From: Rhodobacteraceae bacterium XHP0102
Lineage (GTDB): Bacteria > Pseudomonadota > Alphaproteobacteria > Rhodobacterales > Rhodobacteraceae
DNA length: 64,000 nucleotides
Assembly: GCA_025751475.1 (NCBI GenBank)
Contig: JAOWLD010000002.1
Location: 186,001 to 250,000 of the forward strand
Reading direction: 5' to 3'
Both the position numbers and the translations under genes were made by a program. Each line of letters begins with the position of its first letter. The stretch's first letter is position 1. Under the pieces are notes generated by a model. The model made no database searches. It was not told where the DNA came from and saw only the letters and a program-made list of their open reading frames with translations. Below are positions 35,631 through 44,614 of the stretch, one piece after another.

Positions 35631-36923
35631 ATGACGCTCAGTTGGCTTCAAATCATCCGCCTTGGCATTGTGCAATTGTGCCTTGGCGCGATTGTGGTTC
35701 TAATCACCTCCACATTGAACCGCCTGATGGTGGTGGAATTGGCATTGCCCGCTATCCTTCCAGGCTTGTTGGTGGCACTGCATTACGCCATTCAAATAAC
35801 ACGGCCACAATGGGGCTACCGCTCGGACACGGGCCGCTCGCGCAGCCGCTGGATCATTGGCGGTATGGCACTCTTGGCCTCAGGGGCGGTTCTGGCCGCT
35901 TTTGCACTCTCACTTTTTGCAGTACAGTATTGGCTGGCCTTGGCGCTCTCTGTTCTGGCCTATGCCATGATCGGCGTGGGGGTAGGTGCCTCGGGCACGT
36001 CCCTATTGGCACTCTTGGCAACGGCCACCGCCCCTGAACGCAGGCCTGCCGCCGCAACCATCACATGGCTGTTGATGATTTTCGGTATTGCGGTCACGGC
36101 AGGTGTCTCTGGCCAATTTCTTGATCCCTACAGCCATCTGCGGCTGATGGGCGTGGTCGGCACAGTGTGCATCGGCGCGGTTTTGATCACCACCCTTGCC
36201 ATTTGGGGCATCGAGAGCAAGGTGGTGGCCCGCGCCGAGGAAAAAGCCGCACCTTTCTTGGAAGGAATGCGGGAAATCTGGGCAGAGCGCAAAGCGCGCC
36301 ATTTCACCATTTTCGTTTTCCTAAGTATGTCGGCCTATTTCATGCAGGAGTTGATCCTAGAGCCGTATTCTGGCCTTGTGTTCCACTTCACCCCAGGTCA
36401 ATCGACCTCGCTTTCGGGTGCGCAAAACGGCGGCGTGTTCCTTGGTATGGTTCTTGTGGGTGTGGCGGGCACGGCGCTGCGATTGGGCAGCCTCCGTCAA
36501 TGGGTCATCGTGGGCTGTCTGGGATCGGCGTTGTCGCTGATTTTGATTGCATGGCTGGGCCAAATTGGGCCAAGCGCACCGCTGCTGCCCGCAGTGGTCA
36601 CAATGGGGTTTTTCAACGGAATGTTTGCGGTGGCGGCCATCGGATCGATGATGGCCTTGGCGGGCGAGGGGCGTCAGGCCCGCGAAGGGACCCGCATGGG
36701 TCTTTGGGGTGCAGCGCAAGCCATCGCCGCAGGGTTTGGCGGGCTGCTCGGCGCCGCCTTGGTTGATATTGTCCGCCCCATGATGGGCGACGCCGATGGG
36801 TTTGGGGCGGTGTTTTTGTTTGAAGCCGCGCTTTATCTCGCCGCAGCCCTGATGGCGATGCGTGTGATTGCAAACACAGCCCATAGAACCGCCGCTTCAC
36901 CCCTTACAGTGCCAGGAGAATGA
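35631..36923 (+). CDS. PucC/LhaA-family MFS protein (Bch2, ORF428 type)
   Basis: 430 residues, twelve hydrophobic helices. Homologous in appearance to LhaA and PucC: LNRLMVVELALPAILPGLLV in helices 1-2, GYRSDTGRSRSRWI after helix 2, and MGLWGAAQAIAAGFGG in the second half. In Rhodobacter the equivalent gene lies between bchG and bchP and is often labelled a bacteriochlorophyll synthase 44.5 kDa chain; a pigment-delivery or assembly role is more likely. It begins 4 bp after bchG and ends 1 bp before bchP. Confidence 0.9.
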   Translation: MTLSWLQIIRLGIVQLCLGAIVVLITSTLNRLMVVELALPAILPGLLVALHYAIQITRPQWGYRSDTGRSRSRWIIGGMALLASGAVLAAFALSLFAVQYWLALALSVLAYAMIGVGVGASGTSLLALLATATAPERRPAAATITWLLMIFGIAVTAGVSGQFLDPYSHLRLMGVVGTVCIGAVLITTLAIWGIESKVVARAEEKAAPFLEGMREIWAERKARHFTIFVFLSMSAYFMQELILEPYSGLVFHFTPGQSTSLSGAQNGGVFLGMVLVGVAGTALRLGSLRQWVIVGCLGSALSLILIAWLGQIGPSAPLLPAVVTMGFFNGMFAVAAIGSMMALAGEGRQAREGTRMGLWGAAQAIAAGFGGLLGAALVDIVRPMMGDADGFGAVFLFEAALYLAAALMAMRVIANTAHRTAASPLTVPGE

Positions 36924-36924
36924 A

Positions 36925-38109
36925 ATGGATTATGATGTCGTTGTCGTAGGGGGTGGCCCATCTGGTGCAACCGCCGCACATGATCTGGCCCTGTCAGGCC
37001 ATCGCGTGGCCCTTTTGGATCGGGCGGGGCGGATCAAACCCTGTGGCGGTGCCATTCCGCCACGCTTGATCGCAGATTTTGATATTCCAGACGCACAGAT
37101 CGTGGCCAAGATCACCACCGCGCGGATGATTTCACCCACGGGACGCAAAGTGGATATTCCGATTGAGAATGGCTTTGTCGGGATGGTGGACCGTGAGAAT
37201 TTCGATGAGTTTCTGCGCGTTCGCGCCGCCGATGCGGGTGCCGAGAGGTTTACGGGCACCTACACTCAGATCGAACGCGATGCACGGGGCACCCATGTGG
37301 TCTATCGTGATAAAGAAACGGGCGAAACACGGCGTTTGACCTGTGCCGTGGTCATTGGCGCCGATGGTGCGCGCTCCAATGTTGCGCGAGATGAGGTGAA
37401 GGGCGGGGACCGCATTCCCTATGTCATCGCCTATCATGAAATTGTCGAGGCCCCCGAAGGTGGAACCGATGCCTATCATCCAGACCGCTGCGATGTCATT
37501 TATGACGGACGGATCAGCCCCGATTTCTACGGATGGGTGTTTCCGCACGGGAAATCCGCCTCTATTGGCATGGGCTCGATGGAAAAGGATGTTGACCTAA
37601 AGAAAGCCACGGCTGACCTGCGCAGCCTGTCGCATCTGGCCGACTGCAAAACCATCCGCCGCGAAGGTGCGCCGATTCCGCTGAAACCTCTGGATCGTTG
37701 GGACAATGGCCGCGATGTGATCCTCGCGGGGGACGCGGCGGGCGTGGTTGCGCCATCTTCGGGCGAGGGCATTTATTACGCCATGGTCGGCGGTCGCGTG
37801 GCGGCCACGGCAGCAGCGGCCAAACTGCAATCAGGGCGGATCAAAGACCTTGATCTGGCGCGGCGCCTGTTCATGCGCGAACATAAAAGCGTGTTCAAGG
37901 TTCTGGGGGCAATGCAAAATGCATATTATCGCTCCGATGAGCGGCGCGAACGCTTTGTCAGTCTCTGTCATGATGTCGATGTTCAGCGCCTGACCTTCGA
38001 AGCCTATATGAACAAGAAACTGGTCAAGGCACGGCCTTTGGCGCATATCAAGATCGGTGTAAAAAATCTGGCCCATTTGACGGGTCTGATCTCGGCAACG
38101 CGTGTATAG
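36925..38109 (+). CDS. bchP: Geranylgeranyl diphosphate/bacteriochlorophyll reductase
   Basis: 394 residues from the ATG at 36925 (AGGAGAA upstream, 1 bp after the bch2 stop). FAD-dependent reductase that converts the geranylgeranyl tail to phytyl. N-terminal VVVVGGGPSGATAAHDLA FAD motif, a CGGAIPPRLI segment, and the GDAAGVVAPSSGEGIYYAM motif in the second half are all as in BchP. Overlaps or abuts idi. Confidence 0.96.
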   Translation: MDYDVVVVGGGPSGATAAHDLALSGHRVALLDRAGRIKPCGGAIPPRLIADFDIPDAQIVAKITTARMISPTGRKVDIPIENGFVGMVDRENFDEFLRVRAADAGAERFTGTYTQIERDARGTHVVYRDKETGETRRLTCAVVIGADGARSNVARDEVKGGDRIPYVIAYHEIVEAPEGGTDAYHPDRCDVIYDGRISPDFYGWVFPHGKSASIGMGSMEKDVDLKKATADLRSLSHLADCKTIRREGAPIPLKPLDRWDNGRDVILAGDAAGVVAPSSGEGIYYAMVGGRVAATAAAAKLQSGRIKDLDLARRLFMREHKSVFKVLGAMQNAYYRSDERRERFVSLCHDVDVQRLTFEAYMNKKLVKARPLAHIKIGVKNLAHLTGLISATRV

Positions 38110-38111
38110 TG

Positions 38112-38645
38112 ATGGATGATGTGCTGATCCCTGCATGGGTCGGGGGCGAATTGACAGCGGTGGATAAGTTGGAGGTGCATCAGCGCGGGTTGCGGCACAA
38201 AGCGATCTCCGTGTTTCTGATGCGTGCCAACAAGGTGCTGATGCAGCGCCGCGCATTGACGAAATACCACACGCCAGGTCTGTGGACGAACACCTGTTGC
38301 ACCCACCCCCATTGGGGCGAAGACGCGTTAAGTTGTGCACAACGCAGATTGGGCGAAGAGCTGGGTCTGCCCACCCTAAGCCTGGAGAAGCGCGATCGGG
38401 TGGAATACCGCGCCGATGTGGGCGGTGGTCTGATTGAGCATGAGCTTGTGGATATCTTTGTGGGTGAATTACCACCAGAGGTTGAACCGACCCCCAACCC
38501 CAATGAAGTGGCCGATCTTGCATGGATAGACCTTGCAGGGCTGTCCGACCGTGTGGCCGCCAGCCCCGAAAAATTCACCCCTTGGCTCAAGATATACCTA
38601 GAGGACCATGCCGCAAAAATATTCGGCATCGGTGCAAAAGTTTAG
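38112..38645 (+). CDS. idi: Isopentenyl-diphosphate delta-isomerase, type I
   Basis: 177 residues from the ATG at 38112; a GTG at 38109 is also possible. Nudix-fold enzyme that interconverts isopentenyl and dimethylallyl diphosphate, feeding carotenoid and phytyl synthesis. The active-site Cys lies in [14 protein letters not shown] and the Glu in [10 protein letters not shown]; the [14 protein letters not shown] strand is typical. Follows bchP directly and converges on dxs, with their stop codons overlapping. Confidence 0.94.
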   Translation: MDDVLIPAWVGGELTAVDKLEVHQRGLRHKAISVFLMRANKVLMQRRALTKYHTPGLWTNTCCTHPHWGEDALSCAQRRLGEELGLPTLSLEKRDRVEYRADVGGGLIEHELVDIFVGELPPEVEPTPNPNEVADLAWIDLAGLSDRVAASPEKFTPWLKIYLEDHAAKIFGIGAKV

Positions 38646-40591
38646 GGTTTCAGCTGCGCGACCTTGTTGGCGTTTTCGAACACGGGCGCAGCGACCCCAA
38701 GCGCACCTAGACCAGCGCGTATGATATCGTCCCGCGCCATACCTGCATCAGCATACATCGCATTTGGACTTGCCTGATCGATAAAACGGTCAGGCAGATG
38801 CATGGTGCGGATGGCCACGCCACGATCCAATTGTCCACTGGCCGCGAGATGGTGCAACACCAAGGCACCAAACCCAAGGGCAGAGCCTTGTTCAATCGTC
38901 ATGATTGCCCTGTGACTGGCGACCAAATCATCCACCAAATCCGTGTCAATCGGCTTGGCAAATCGGGCATCCGCAATTGTCACTGAAAGCCCATGCGCCG
39001 TTAGGGCGGCGGCGGCTTCCTCGACCACAGAGAGATGCGCGCCAAGGCTGAGAAGGGCCAGATCGCTGCCCTGCTGCAAGATGCGACCCTTACCAATTTC
39101 CAATATTTGGCCCGTTTCAGGCAGAGCAACGCCCGTGCCTTCGCCGCGCGGATAACGCAAGGCAATTGGGCCATCGTCATAGGCGGCGCAGGTGGCGATC
39201 ATATGCACCAATTCCGCCTCATCCGCACAGGCCATCACCACCATATTGGGCAGGGCTGCAAGATAATTGATGTCAAACGCGCCTGCATGGGTGGGGCCAT
39301 CGGCACCCACCAGCCCCGCGCGATCAATCATGAAGCGGACGGGCAGGTTTTGCAGCGCCACATCATGCACGATTTGGTCATAGCCGCGCTGAAGGAAGCT
39401 GGAGTAAATCGCGCAAAACGGCTTTAGCCCGCCTGCCGCCAATCCCGCAGCAAAGGTCACCGCGTGCTGTTCCGCGATACCCACGTCAAAGACACGGTGT
39501 GGCATCGCTTGTTGCATTACATTCAAACCCGTCCCCCCTGGCATCGCTGCGGTGACACCCACAATCTTGGGGTCTGCTTGTGCCTCGGCCAAAAGACGTT
39601 TGCCAAAGACGGCTGTGTAGCTTGGCGCATTGGCGGTGGTTTTTTGTTGAATACCGGTTTTGGGATCGAATTTCGCAACACCATGATAGCAATCATCTGC
39701 CATTTCGGCAGGCGCATAGCCCTTACCTTTTACCGTGACAGCATGGATCAAAACGGGGCCAGTCGCGTGGGTTTTCGCATGGCGCAGCGTCTCCAGAAGT
39801 GCGCCCATATCGTGACCATCAATCGGGCCAATATAATCAAAACCCAAATGTTGAAAGAGGTTCTCACCATGGGGCAATTCCCCGATCTGGGCCTTTACCA
39901 ACTCCCGTGCGCGGGTCGCGCCTGCACGCAGCGGTTCGGGCAAAAGCGGCACCATACCATCGGCAATATCCTTTAGCGCGGAGAGCGGCGAATGTTTCGC
40001 CAAATCCTGCAAGTATCGGGACATGGCCCCAACGGGCGGGGCGATGCTCATATCATTGTCATTCAGGATCACGAACAAGCGCCGCCCCAAATCGCCTGCA
40101 TTGTTCATCGCCTCATAGGCCATACCCGCCGAAATCGACCCATCACCGATCACGGCGATGGCATCACCCGTGGCCTCGCCCAATTCGCGCGCCATGGCAA
40201 AGCCGAGCGCGGCGGAAATAGAGGTCGAGCTGTGCGCGGCACCAAACGGGTCAAACGGGGATTCGCTGCGCTTGGTGAAACCAGACAAGCCACCCTCTTG
40301 GCGCAACGTGCGAATGCGATCACGGCGGCCTGTTAGAATTTTATGCGGATAGCATTGATGCCCCACATCCCAAATCAGCTTGTCATATGGCGTATTGAAA
40401 ACCGCGTGTATGGCCACCGTCATCTCCACAACACCGAGGCTAGAGCCTAAATGGCCCCCCGTTTCGGATACGGCAGAGATGGTTTCGGCCCGCAGTTCAT
40501 CGGCCACACGCGCCAGTTCATCGTCACTGAGGCGGCGCAGATCAGCGGGGCTGTGAATTTTGTTCAAAAGGTCGGTCGTTGGTCGTGTCAT
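38642..40591 (-). CDS. dxs: 1-deoxy-D-xylulose-5-phosphate synthase
   Basis: 649 residues from the ATG at 40591; the frame extends 60 bases upstream into the puf terminator region. Thiamine diphosphate enzyme making DXP from pyruvate and glyceraldehyde 3-phosphate, the first step of the MEP isoprenoid pathway. [12 protein letters not shown] near the N-terminus, the ThDP motif [18 protein letters not shown], and the transketolase C-terminal domain are visible. It lies downstream of pufC on the same strand, separated by a terminator. A second dxs may exist elsewhere. Confidence 0.96.
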   Translation of the reverse strand: MTRPTTDLLNKIHSPADLRRLSDDELARVADELRAETISAVSETGGHLGSSLGVVEMTVAIHAVFNTPYDKLIWDVGHQCYPHKILTGRRDRIRTLRQEGGLSGFTKRSESPFDPFGAAHSSTSISAALGFAMARELGEATGDAIAVIGDGSISAGMAYEAMNNAGDLGRRLFVILNDNDMSIAPPVGAMSRYLQDLAKHSPLSALKDIADGMVPLLPEPLRAGATRARELVKAQIGELPHGENLFQHLGFDYIGPIDGHDMGALLETLRHAKTHATGPVLIHAVTVKGKGYAPAEMADDCYHGVAKFDPKTGIQQKTTANAPSYTAVFGKRLLAEAQADPKIVGVTAAMPGGTGLNVMQQAMPHRVFDVGIAEQHAVTFAAGLAAGGLKPFCAIYSSFLQRGYDQIVHDVALQNLPVRFMIDRAGLVGADGPTHAGAFDINYLAALPNMVVMACADEAELVHMIATCAAYDDGPIALRYPRGEGTGVALPETGQILEIGKGRILQQGSDLALLSLGAHLSVVEEAAAALTAHGLSVTIADARFAKPIDTDLVDDLVASHRAIMTIEQGSALGFGALVLHHLAASGQLDRGVAIRTMHLPDRFIDQASPNAMYADAGMARDDIIRAGLGALGVAAPVFENANKVAQLKP

Positions 40592-40613
40592 CTTTCCAGC
40601 CCTCCCAAGCCAG

Positions 40614-40648
40614 AAAAAACCACGGGGCGGGAGATCCCGAACCCGTGG
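40614..40648 (-). terminator. Rho-independent terminator of the puf operon
   Basis: On the minus strand, a 7 bp outer stem (CCACGGG at 40620-40626 with CCCGTGG at 40642-40648) plus an inner GGGA/TCCC stem is followed by six T residues (complement of 40614-40619). It lies 109 bp after pufC and 22 bp before the dxs ATG. Confidence 0.8.
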
Positions 40649-40655
40649 CAAGGCG

Positions 40656-40726
40656 CACCTACGAAGGGACGATAGGTGAGTTCTGATGGTCTGGTCTGCT
40701 CTGCGATTTATGGTCTAAACCGCAGA
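40656..40726 (-). promoter_or_regulatory. Two further stem-loops after pufC
   Basis: A 6 bp stem TCTGCG/CGCAGA (40700-40705, 40721-40726), extended by TTTA/TAAA, and a 6 bp stem CACCTA/TAGGTG (40656-40661, 40673-40678) stand between pufC and the terminator at 40614-40648. They may protect the 3' end of the puf message; this is inferred from structure and position. Confidence 0.5.
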
Positions 40727-40756
40727 ACAGAGTATTATACTGGCCGAAGCCAAACA

Positions 40757-41857
40757 TCACTGAAACGCCGAATAGTCAGGCTCGCCCGATGTTGTGGCAA
40801 GCTCTGGCCAATTTGCGATCACGTTCAGGCCACGCAGCGGCTGCTGCTGTCCTTGGTGGCAGGTGGCACAGGCCAATTTCGGGACATCGGCATGAACAGG
40901 ACCAAGCCGCTCGGCGGGCAAGACCTCCTCCAAAGGCAGGATGTAGAGGTCGAGCGCCTCTTGCACCATTTGAATACCAAGGCTTGCCGTGGCCCATTGC
41001 GGTGTCACTTGGCCCGCATCGTAGAAGGCCCGCGTGTTGTGACAGAAGGTGCAATTCACGCCCAAAGAATTCGCAATGTAATTCATAAAGGCATAAGTGC
41101 GCTCGGTCTGCTGGATGAGGGGATCTCCTTCCAACTGTTGCACGCGGGATGCCAGATCGTGGACGCCAATGCGATTATACTGACCATCCTCGTTCAGAAG
41201 CAGGTAGGTTTCGAGATAATCCGATGGCAATGATGTCGAGTTTGACACAATCGTCACACGGTTCTGGTTCGCGGACCATCCACCTGCGTTTTCATTCACA
41301 GGCGAGATTTTGAACCAGATGTTGTTTGGGACGGGTTCGCCACGGTGACAGGTGTAACAGGTCACACCCACCTCCGCATTGGCGTTCACGTGCCCACCCC
41401 AGAATTCGTTAATATTCTGGGTCATCTCAATCATGCTGCGTGCGACCACGGTCTGGTAATTTTCCTCACCCGCAAAAAGGTCAGGAATACCCGTCCAAAT
41501 CCGCATTGCCTCGACCAAACGGTCGTAATTTTCTGGGGTGAGATACCCCAGACTTGGGTCTGCATCTGGACGCACATCGCGCACAGGGCGCGCATTGGCT
41601 TGGGGAACAATCGGTTCGGTGGTGTAGAAATTATCCGCATCAGGATAGGCCGCGAACAGATCAGCTTGGAACTCAGGAACGCTCATCCCTGTGCCGCGTG
41701 GGCCAGTTTGAAGCGAATCTGTTTTAAAAGGCTGACCAATCGTGACCAAAGCTGCTGCAGAAAACACCGCCGCGCCGACCACCCCGACCAATATGGCAGG
41801 GCCATAAATATTGGTCGGGTTCTTGGCGTTCCAATCTTTGAACCATTTGGGGAACAT
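40757..41857 (-). CDS. pufC: Reaction centre cytochrome c subunit, triheme form
   Basis: 366 residues from the ATG at 41857 (GGAGG upstream). An N-terminal helix (about 18-40) anchors it; no lipobox Cys is present. Only three haem sites are found: Cys167-Cys170-His171, Cys269-Cys272-His273 and Cys330-Cys333-His334. Typical PufC has four; the first C-x-x-C-H, expected near residues 120-132, is replaced by WTGIPDLFAGEENY, while the following VVARSMIEMTQNIN is kept. Rhodovulum sulfidophilum is known to have a triheme PufC. It re-reduces the special pair from cytochrome c2. Last gene of the puf operon. Confidence 0.94.
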   Translation of the reverse strand: MFPKWFKDWNAKNPTNIYGPAILVGVVGAAVFSAAALVTIGQPFKTDSLQTGPRGTGMSVPEFQADLFAAYPDADNFYTTEPIVPQANARPVRDVRPDADPSLGYLTPENYDRLVEAMRIWTGIPDLFAGEENYQTVVARSMIEMTQNINEFWGGHVNANAEVGVTCYTCHRGEPVPNNIWFKISPVNENAGGWSANQNRVTIVSNSTSLPSDYLETYLLLNEDGQYNRIGVHDLASRVQQLEGDPLIQQTERTYAFMNYIANSLGVNCTFCHNTRAFYDAGQVTPQWATASLGIQMVQEALDLYILPLEEVLPAERLGPVHADVPKLACATCHQGQQQPLRGLNVIANWPELATTSGEPDYSAFQ

Positions 41858-41858
41858 A

Positions 41859-42860
41859 TCAGTTACCTCCCGTGGTTTGACCGAGGAAGCCTTGATAGCT
41901 GCCATAGGCCTCATAGCCGTAAGGTGCGAGATATTCTGGTGCAAAGTTATGCTCTTGCGCCCAGATGAACCAATTATCCACCACCGTGCCTGTCAACAGG
42001 ATGCCGATGCCGCCTGTGATCGGGGTCAAAACCGCGAACCACCAAGCCCAACGGTGAATCCCCTCCATTGTGGCATTGAAGCCCATCGTCCAGCGCCAGA
42101 ACAAAGCCGCGCGTTCAGATGCCGTGCCACGGTCGTAAATCTGTTCCAACTCGCGGTCGCCGCCGAAACGGGACACCGCCAAAATGGTCGCGCCATGCAT
42201 CGCAAAAAGCAGGACGGAGCCATAGAGGAACACGATCGAAAGCGCGTGGAACGGATTATAGTAGAGGTTTCCGTAACGGATCGAGAAAGCGGTCGTCCAA
42301 TCAAGGTGCGGGAAGATGCCATAGGGCACTGCCTCACTCCATTGACCCATCAAGATGGGACGGAACAGACCCAACACAAGGAACAACCAAATCGCGGCCA
42401 AGAACGCCCATGCGATATGTTTGCCCATCTTATGTTGTTCAGCCAACAGATAGGTGCGCAGCCACCAAGACATCACCGACACCAACAAGAAGAAGCTGGA
42501 AATGATATACCAGCCGCCTTCATTAAGTGGCGGGATACGCAGGCCCCATTCAGGACCTGGAGGCTCAAGCGCAAGCCAGAACAACTGACGGATGAATTCA
42601 GGGATCGACCAACCGACTTGGGATAGCATATTGAGGCCAACGATGTTGAACCACAATAGGCCTGTCGCCAAACTGATCATGCCCGCCCATCCGAGGTAAA
42701 TCGGGCCAAGCTGCGCGTTACCGATCAAACCAGCGAGGGTCGAGAAGGAGGCCGATTTCGTGCGCTCGGCCGCCATGTTGTTTTCATTGTCCATCCCCAT
42801 TTCGGGATGACCCTGCACCTGCACTTGGGTGAAGATGTTTTGATATTCAAAATAGGCCAT
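41859..42860 (-). CDS. pufM: Reaction centre subunit M
   Basis: 333 residues, longer than the 308 of Rhodobacter sphaeroides through a C-terminal extension (from about [10 protein letters not shown]). Five helices. Ligands, all offset by +3 from R. sphaeroides: His185 (accessory), His205 (special pair), His222, Glu237 and His269 (non-haem iron). The extended C-terminus is usual in species with pufC and may contact the cytochrome. It begins 3 bp after pufL and ends 1 bp before pufC. Confidence 0.97.
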   Translation of the reverse strand: MAYFEYQNIFTQVQVQGHPEMGMDNENNMAAERTKSASFSTLAGLIGNAQLGPIYLGWAGMISLATGLLWFNIVGLNMLSQVGWSIPEFIRQLFWLALEPPGPEWGLRIPPLNEGGWYIISSFFLLVSVMSWWLRTYLLAEQHKMGKHIAWAFLAAIWLFLVLGLFRPILMGQWSEAVPYGIFPHLDWTTAFSIRYGNLYYNPFHALSIVFLYGSVLLFAMHGATILAVSRFGGDRELEQIYDRGTASERAALFWRWTMGFNATMEGIHRWAWWFAVLTPITGGIGILLTGTVVDNWFIWAQEHNFAPEYLAPYGYEAYGSYQGFLGQTTGGN

Positions 42861-42863
42861 GGT

Positions 42864-43724
42864 TTACATCCCTCCCGTGACCGCATGAATCGGGCTTGGA
42901 TCAGGCCAAATCGGCAGGGTCAGCCACCAATTCCACCACTCAGGCCAGCCGCTTGTCCAAACGGGGCCAGAGATCACGATACAAACCGCGCTCCAGAAAC
43001 CAGCATTCAACGCCAGCAAAAGACCCAAGCGGTGAATGCCCAAAGTGCCGATGGAATAGCCGATGAAATCGCGGAAGAACGTGTCTTCATGATCAGGGCT
43101 TTTCGCTTCTTCACCTTTTTCAGGGTTCGCCGCGGATAGGATCAAGCCACCATGCAACGCCAAGGCAAATGTCGTGGTGAAGAAGAAGGTCACCGCGATC
43201 ATATGAGCTGGGTTATAGTGGAAATGGAGATACGAATATCCAACATTCGAGACCCAATCGAGATGGCTGAAAATGCCATATGGGAAGCCATGTCCCCATG
43301 CGCCAAGCAACAAGGGGCGCACAATAACCAATGTCACATAAGCCAAAATCGCGAAACTAAAGGCGAATGGAACATGATAGCCCATCCCCAGTTTACGGCT
43401 GATTTCAACTTCTCTTAAGGCCCAGGACACAAAGGCCCCTGTGGCGCAGATCGTGATGATCTGCCAAAGGCCGCCGTCAAGCAACGGGGCCATGCCCAGC
43501 CCATAGGAAAGATCAGGCGGGGCGATATTGATCGTCCAAGGGTTGAACGTGCCTTGCATGGCCGCCCCCCAGAAGATCAGGATGGTTCCAAGGGCAGCGA
43601 AGAAGATCGTGGTCACCCCAAAGAAGCCCACATAGAAAGGGCCAACCCAGAAGTCGAACAGATCGCCGCCAATCAGCGTCCCTCCGCGGACGCGATATTT
43701 TCTTTCGAAGCTTAGCAAAGCCAT
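42864..43724 (-). CDS. pufL: Reaction centre subunit L
   Basis: 286 residues, five helices. Key residues offset by +1 from R. sphaeroides: His154 (accessory bacteriochlorophyll), His169, His174 (special pair), His191 and His231 (iron), with Glu213 and Asp214 of the QB proton path. All are intact, so the reaction centre should be functional. Preceded by an intercistronic region with two stem-loops. Confidence 0.97.
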   Translation of the reverse strand: MALLSFERKYRVRGGTLIGGDLFDFWVGPFYVGFFGVTTIFFAALGTILIFWGAAMQGTFNPWTINIAPPDLSYGLGMAPLLDGGLWQIITICATGAFVSWALREVEISRKLGMGYHVPFAFSFAILAYVTLVIVRPLLLGAWGHGFPYGIFSHLDWVSNVGYSYLHFHYNPAHMIAVTFFFTTTFALALHGGLILSAANPEKGEEAKSPDHEDTFFRDFIGYSIGTLGIHRLGLLLALNAGFWSAVCIVISGPVWTSGWPEWWNWWLTLPIWPDPSPIHAVTGGM

Positions 43725-43791
43725 GCGTCTGTCTCCGCGTTTGGCGGCCTTTGGATCATCTCCACTTAGCCGTCCGTTATTGGTCGGTTTG

Positions 43792-43859
43792 CTGCGGGCG
43801 GACAGGCCGCCCGCAGCGGTATCTTAAGGCTTGTCAGGCGCGCCGCACGCGGCGGGCCA
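43792..43859 (-). promoter_or_regulatory. Intercistronic stem-loops between pufA and pufL
   Basis: A perfect 11 bp stem (GCTGCGGGCGG at 43792-43802, CCGCCCGCAGC at 43808-43818) and a second stem (43838-43846 with 43851-43859, one mismatch, loop CACG). In Rhodobacter, hairpins in this interval protect the pufBA segment of the message, giving excess LH1 over reaction centre; the same job is inferred here. Confidence 0.78.
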
Positions 43860-43864
43860 AACTC

Positions 43865-44020
43865 TTACATGCCAGCGGCTGCTGCAGTCTCAAACCAGTT
43901 GAGACCCGAGCTCAGAACCACCAAGTGGATCATTGCTGCGAGCAAGAAGAGAAAGACGCCCTGAGCCACGAAGACGCGGCGCGGGTCAAAGATCAGCCAG
44001 ATTTTGTAAAATTTGGACAT
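43865..44020 (-). CDS. pufA: LH1 alpha polypeptide
   Basis: 51 residues from the ATG at 44020 with a GAGGAGA site. A single helix with the bacteriochlorophyll ligand His32 ([12 protein letters not shown]) and the conserved FDPRRVF N-terminus. Forms the core antenna ring with PufB around the reaction centre. Begins 10 bp after pufB. Confidence 0.95.
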   Translation of the reverse strand: MSKFYKIWLIFDPRRVFVAQGVFLFLLAAMIHLVVLSSGLNWFETAAAAGM

Positions 44021-44030
44021 GTCTTTCTCC

Positions 44031-44183
44031 TCAGCCGAACCACGGGCGCCAGATATACGTGGCGATATGAGCAAGCAGGGCGATGCCTGCGAACAGCCAA
44101 AGGCCGCTCATATACACCGAGTGGAGCTCTTGCGCCTGCTCGTCGGTCAGACCTGTAAAGGACAGATCGGTGTTACCAGCCAT
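44031..44183 (-). CDS. pufB: LH1 beta polypeptide
   Basis: 50 residues from the ATG at 44183, with a GGAGGA site. Central helix with His39 as the bacteriochlorophyll ligand ([16 protein letters not shown] end) and the conserved [15 protein letters not shown]-terminus with His21. Partner of PufA. No second antenna operon (puc) is seen in the window. Confidence 0.95.
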   Translation of the reverse strand: MAGNTDLSFTGLTDEQAQELHSVYMSGLWLFAGIALLAHIATYIWRPWFG

Positions 44184-44395
44184 GAACTTTCCTCCGGAAC
44201 GTTTGACTAGTGCCGCACACCCTGCGGCCGGGCCCCGACAAAACCTCATTGTCTTGTCGGCATTCCACCCACGCGGGAAGTCATCCCGCATTGGCGAACT
44301 TGTGTCGGCTCCGGTCGTCACGCCGAGAATTTTATGACCTCGCTATTGCGCCTCGACCGGGTCTAATCGGTCTCAAACAGCGCGCCAGAAAGGTG
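44184..44395 (-). promoter_or_regulatory. pufQ-pufB intergenic region with two hairpins
   Basis: 212 bp without a gene. It holds a 7 bp stem CCGACAA/TTGTCGG (44235-44241, 44254-44260) and a 6 bp stem GCGGGA/TCCCGC (44273-44278, 44284-44289). A processing site or an extra promoter for pufBA is plausible; I see no confident promoter and no PpsR site. Confidence 0.4.
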
Positions 44396-44614
44396 TCAGG
44401 CCGAAAAAATCATCGGCGTGATAATCCGCGCCTGACTCCAAGCGCGTTTCACGGGGCCTTTTTCCGTCAAGCTGCCCGTGCGCAAAGCCGCCAATCCCCA
44501 AGTGATCGTGGCCAAAGGCAGGGTCGCGAGAAAAATGATCCCGAAGTAAATCATGAACTCCGTCTTGGGCGGTCTGGACCGCGCAATTTGTGGGTTGGAG
44601 CTGATATCAGTCAT
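44396..44614 (-). CDS. pufQ: PufQ
   Basis: 72 residues with one hydrophobic helix (about 20-44, FMIYFGIIFLATLPLATITWG). PufQ is required for normal bacteriochlorophyll levels in Rhodobacter; a role in handling pigment intermediates is proposed. Starts on the bchZ stop (TAATG, 1-base overlap) and is followed by a 212 bp gap before pufB. Confidence 0.88.
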   Translation of the reverse strand: MTDISSNPQIARSRPPKTEFMIYFGIIFLATLPLATITWGLAALRTGSLTEKGPVKRAWSQARIITPMIFSA

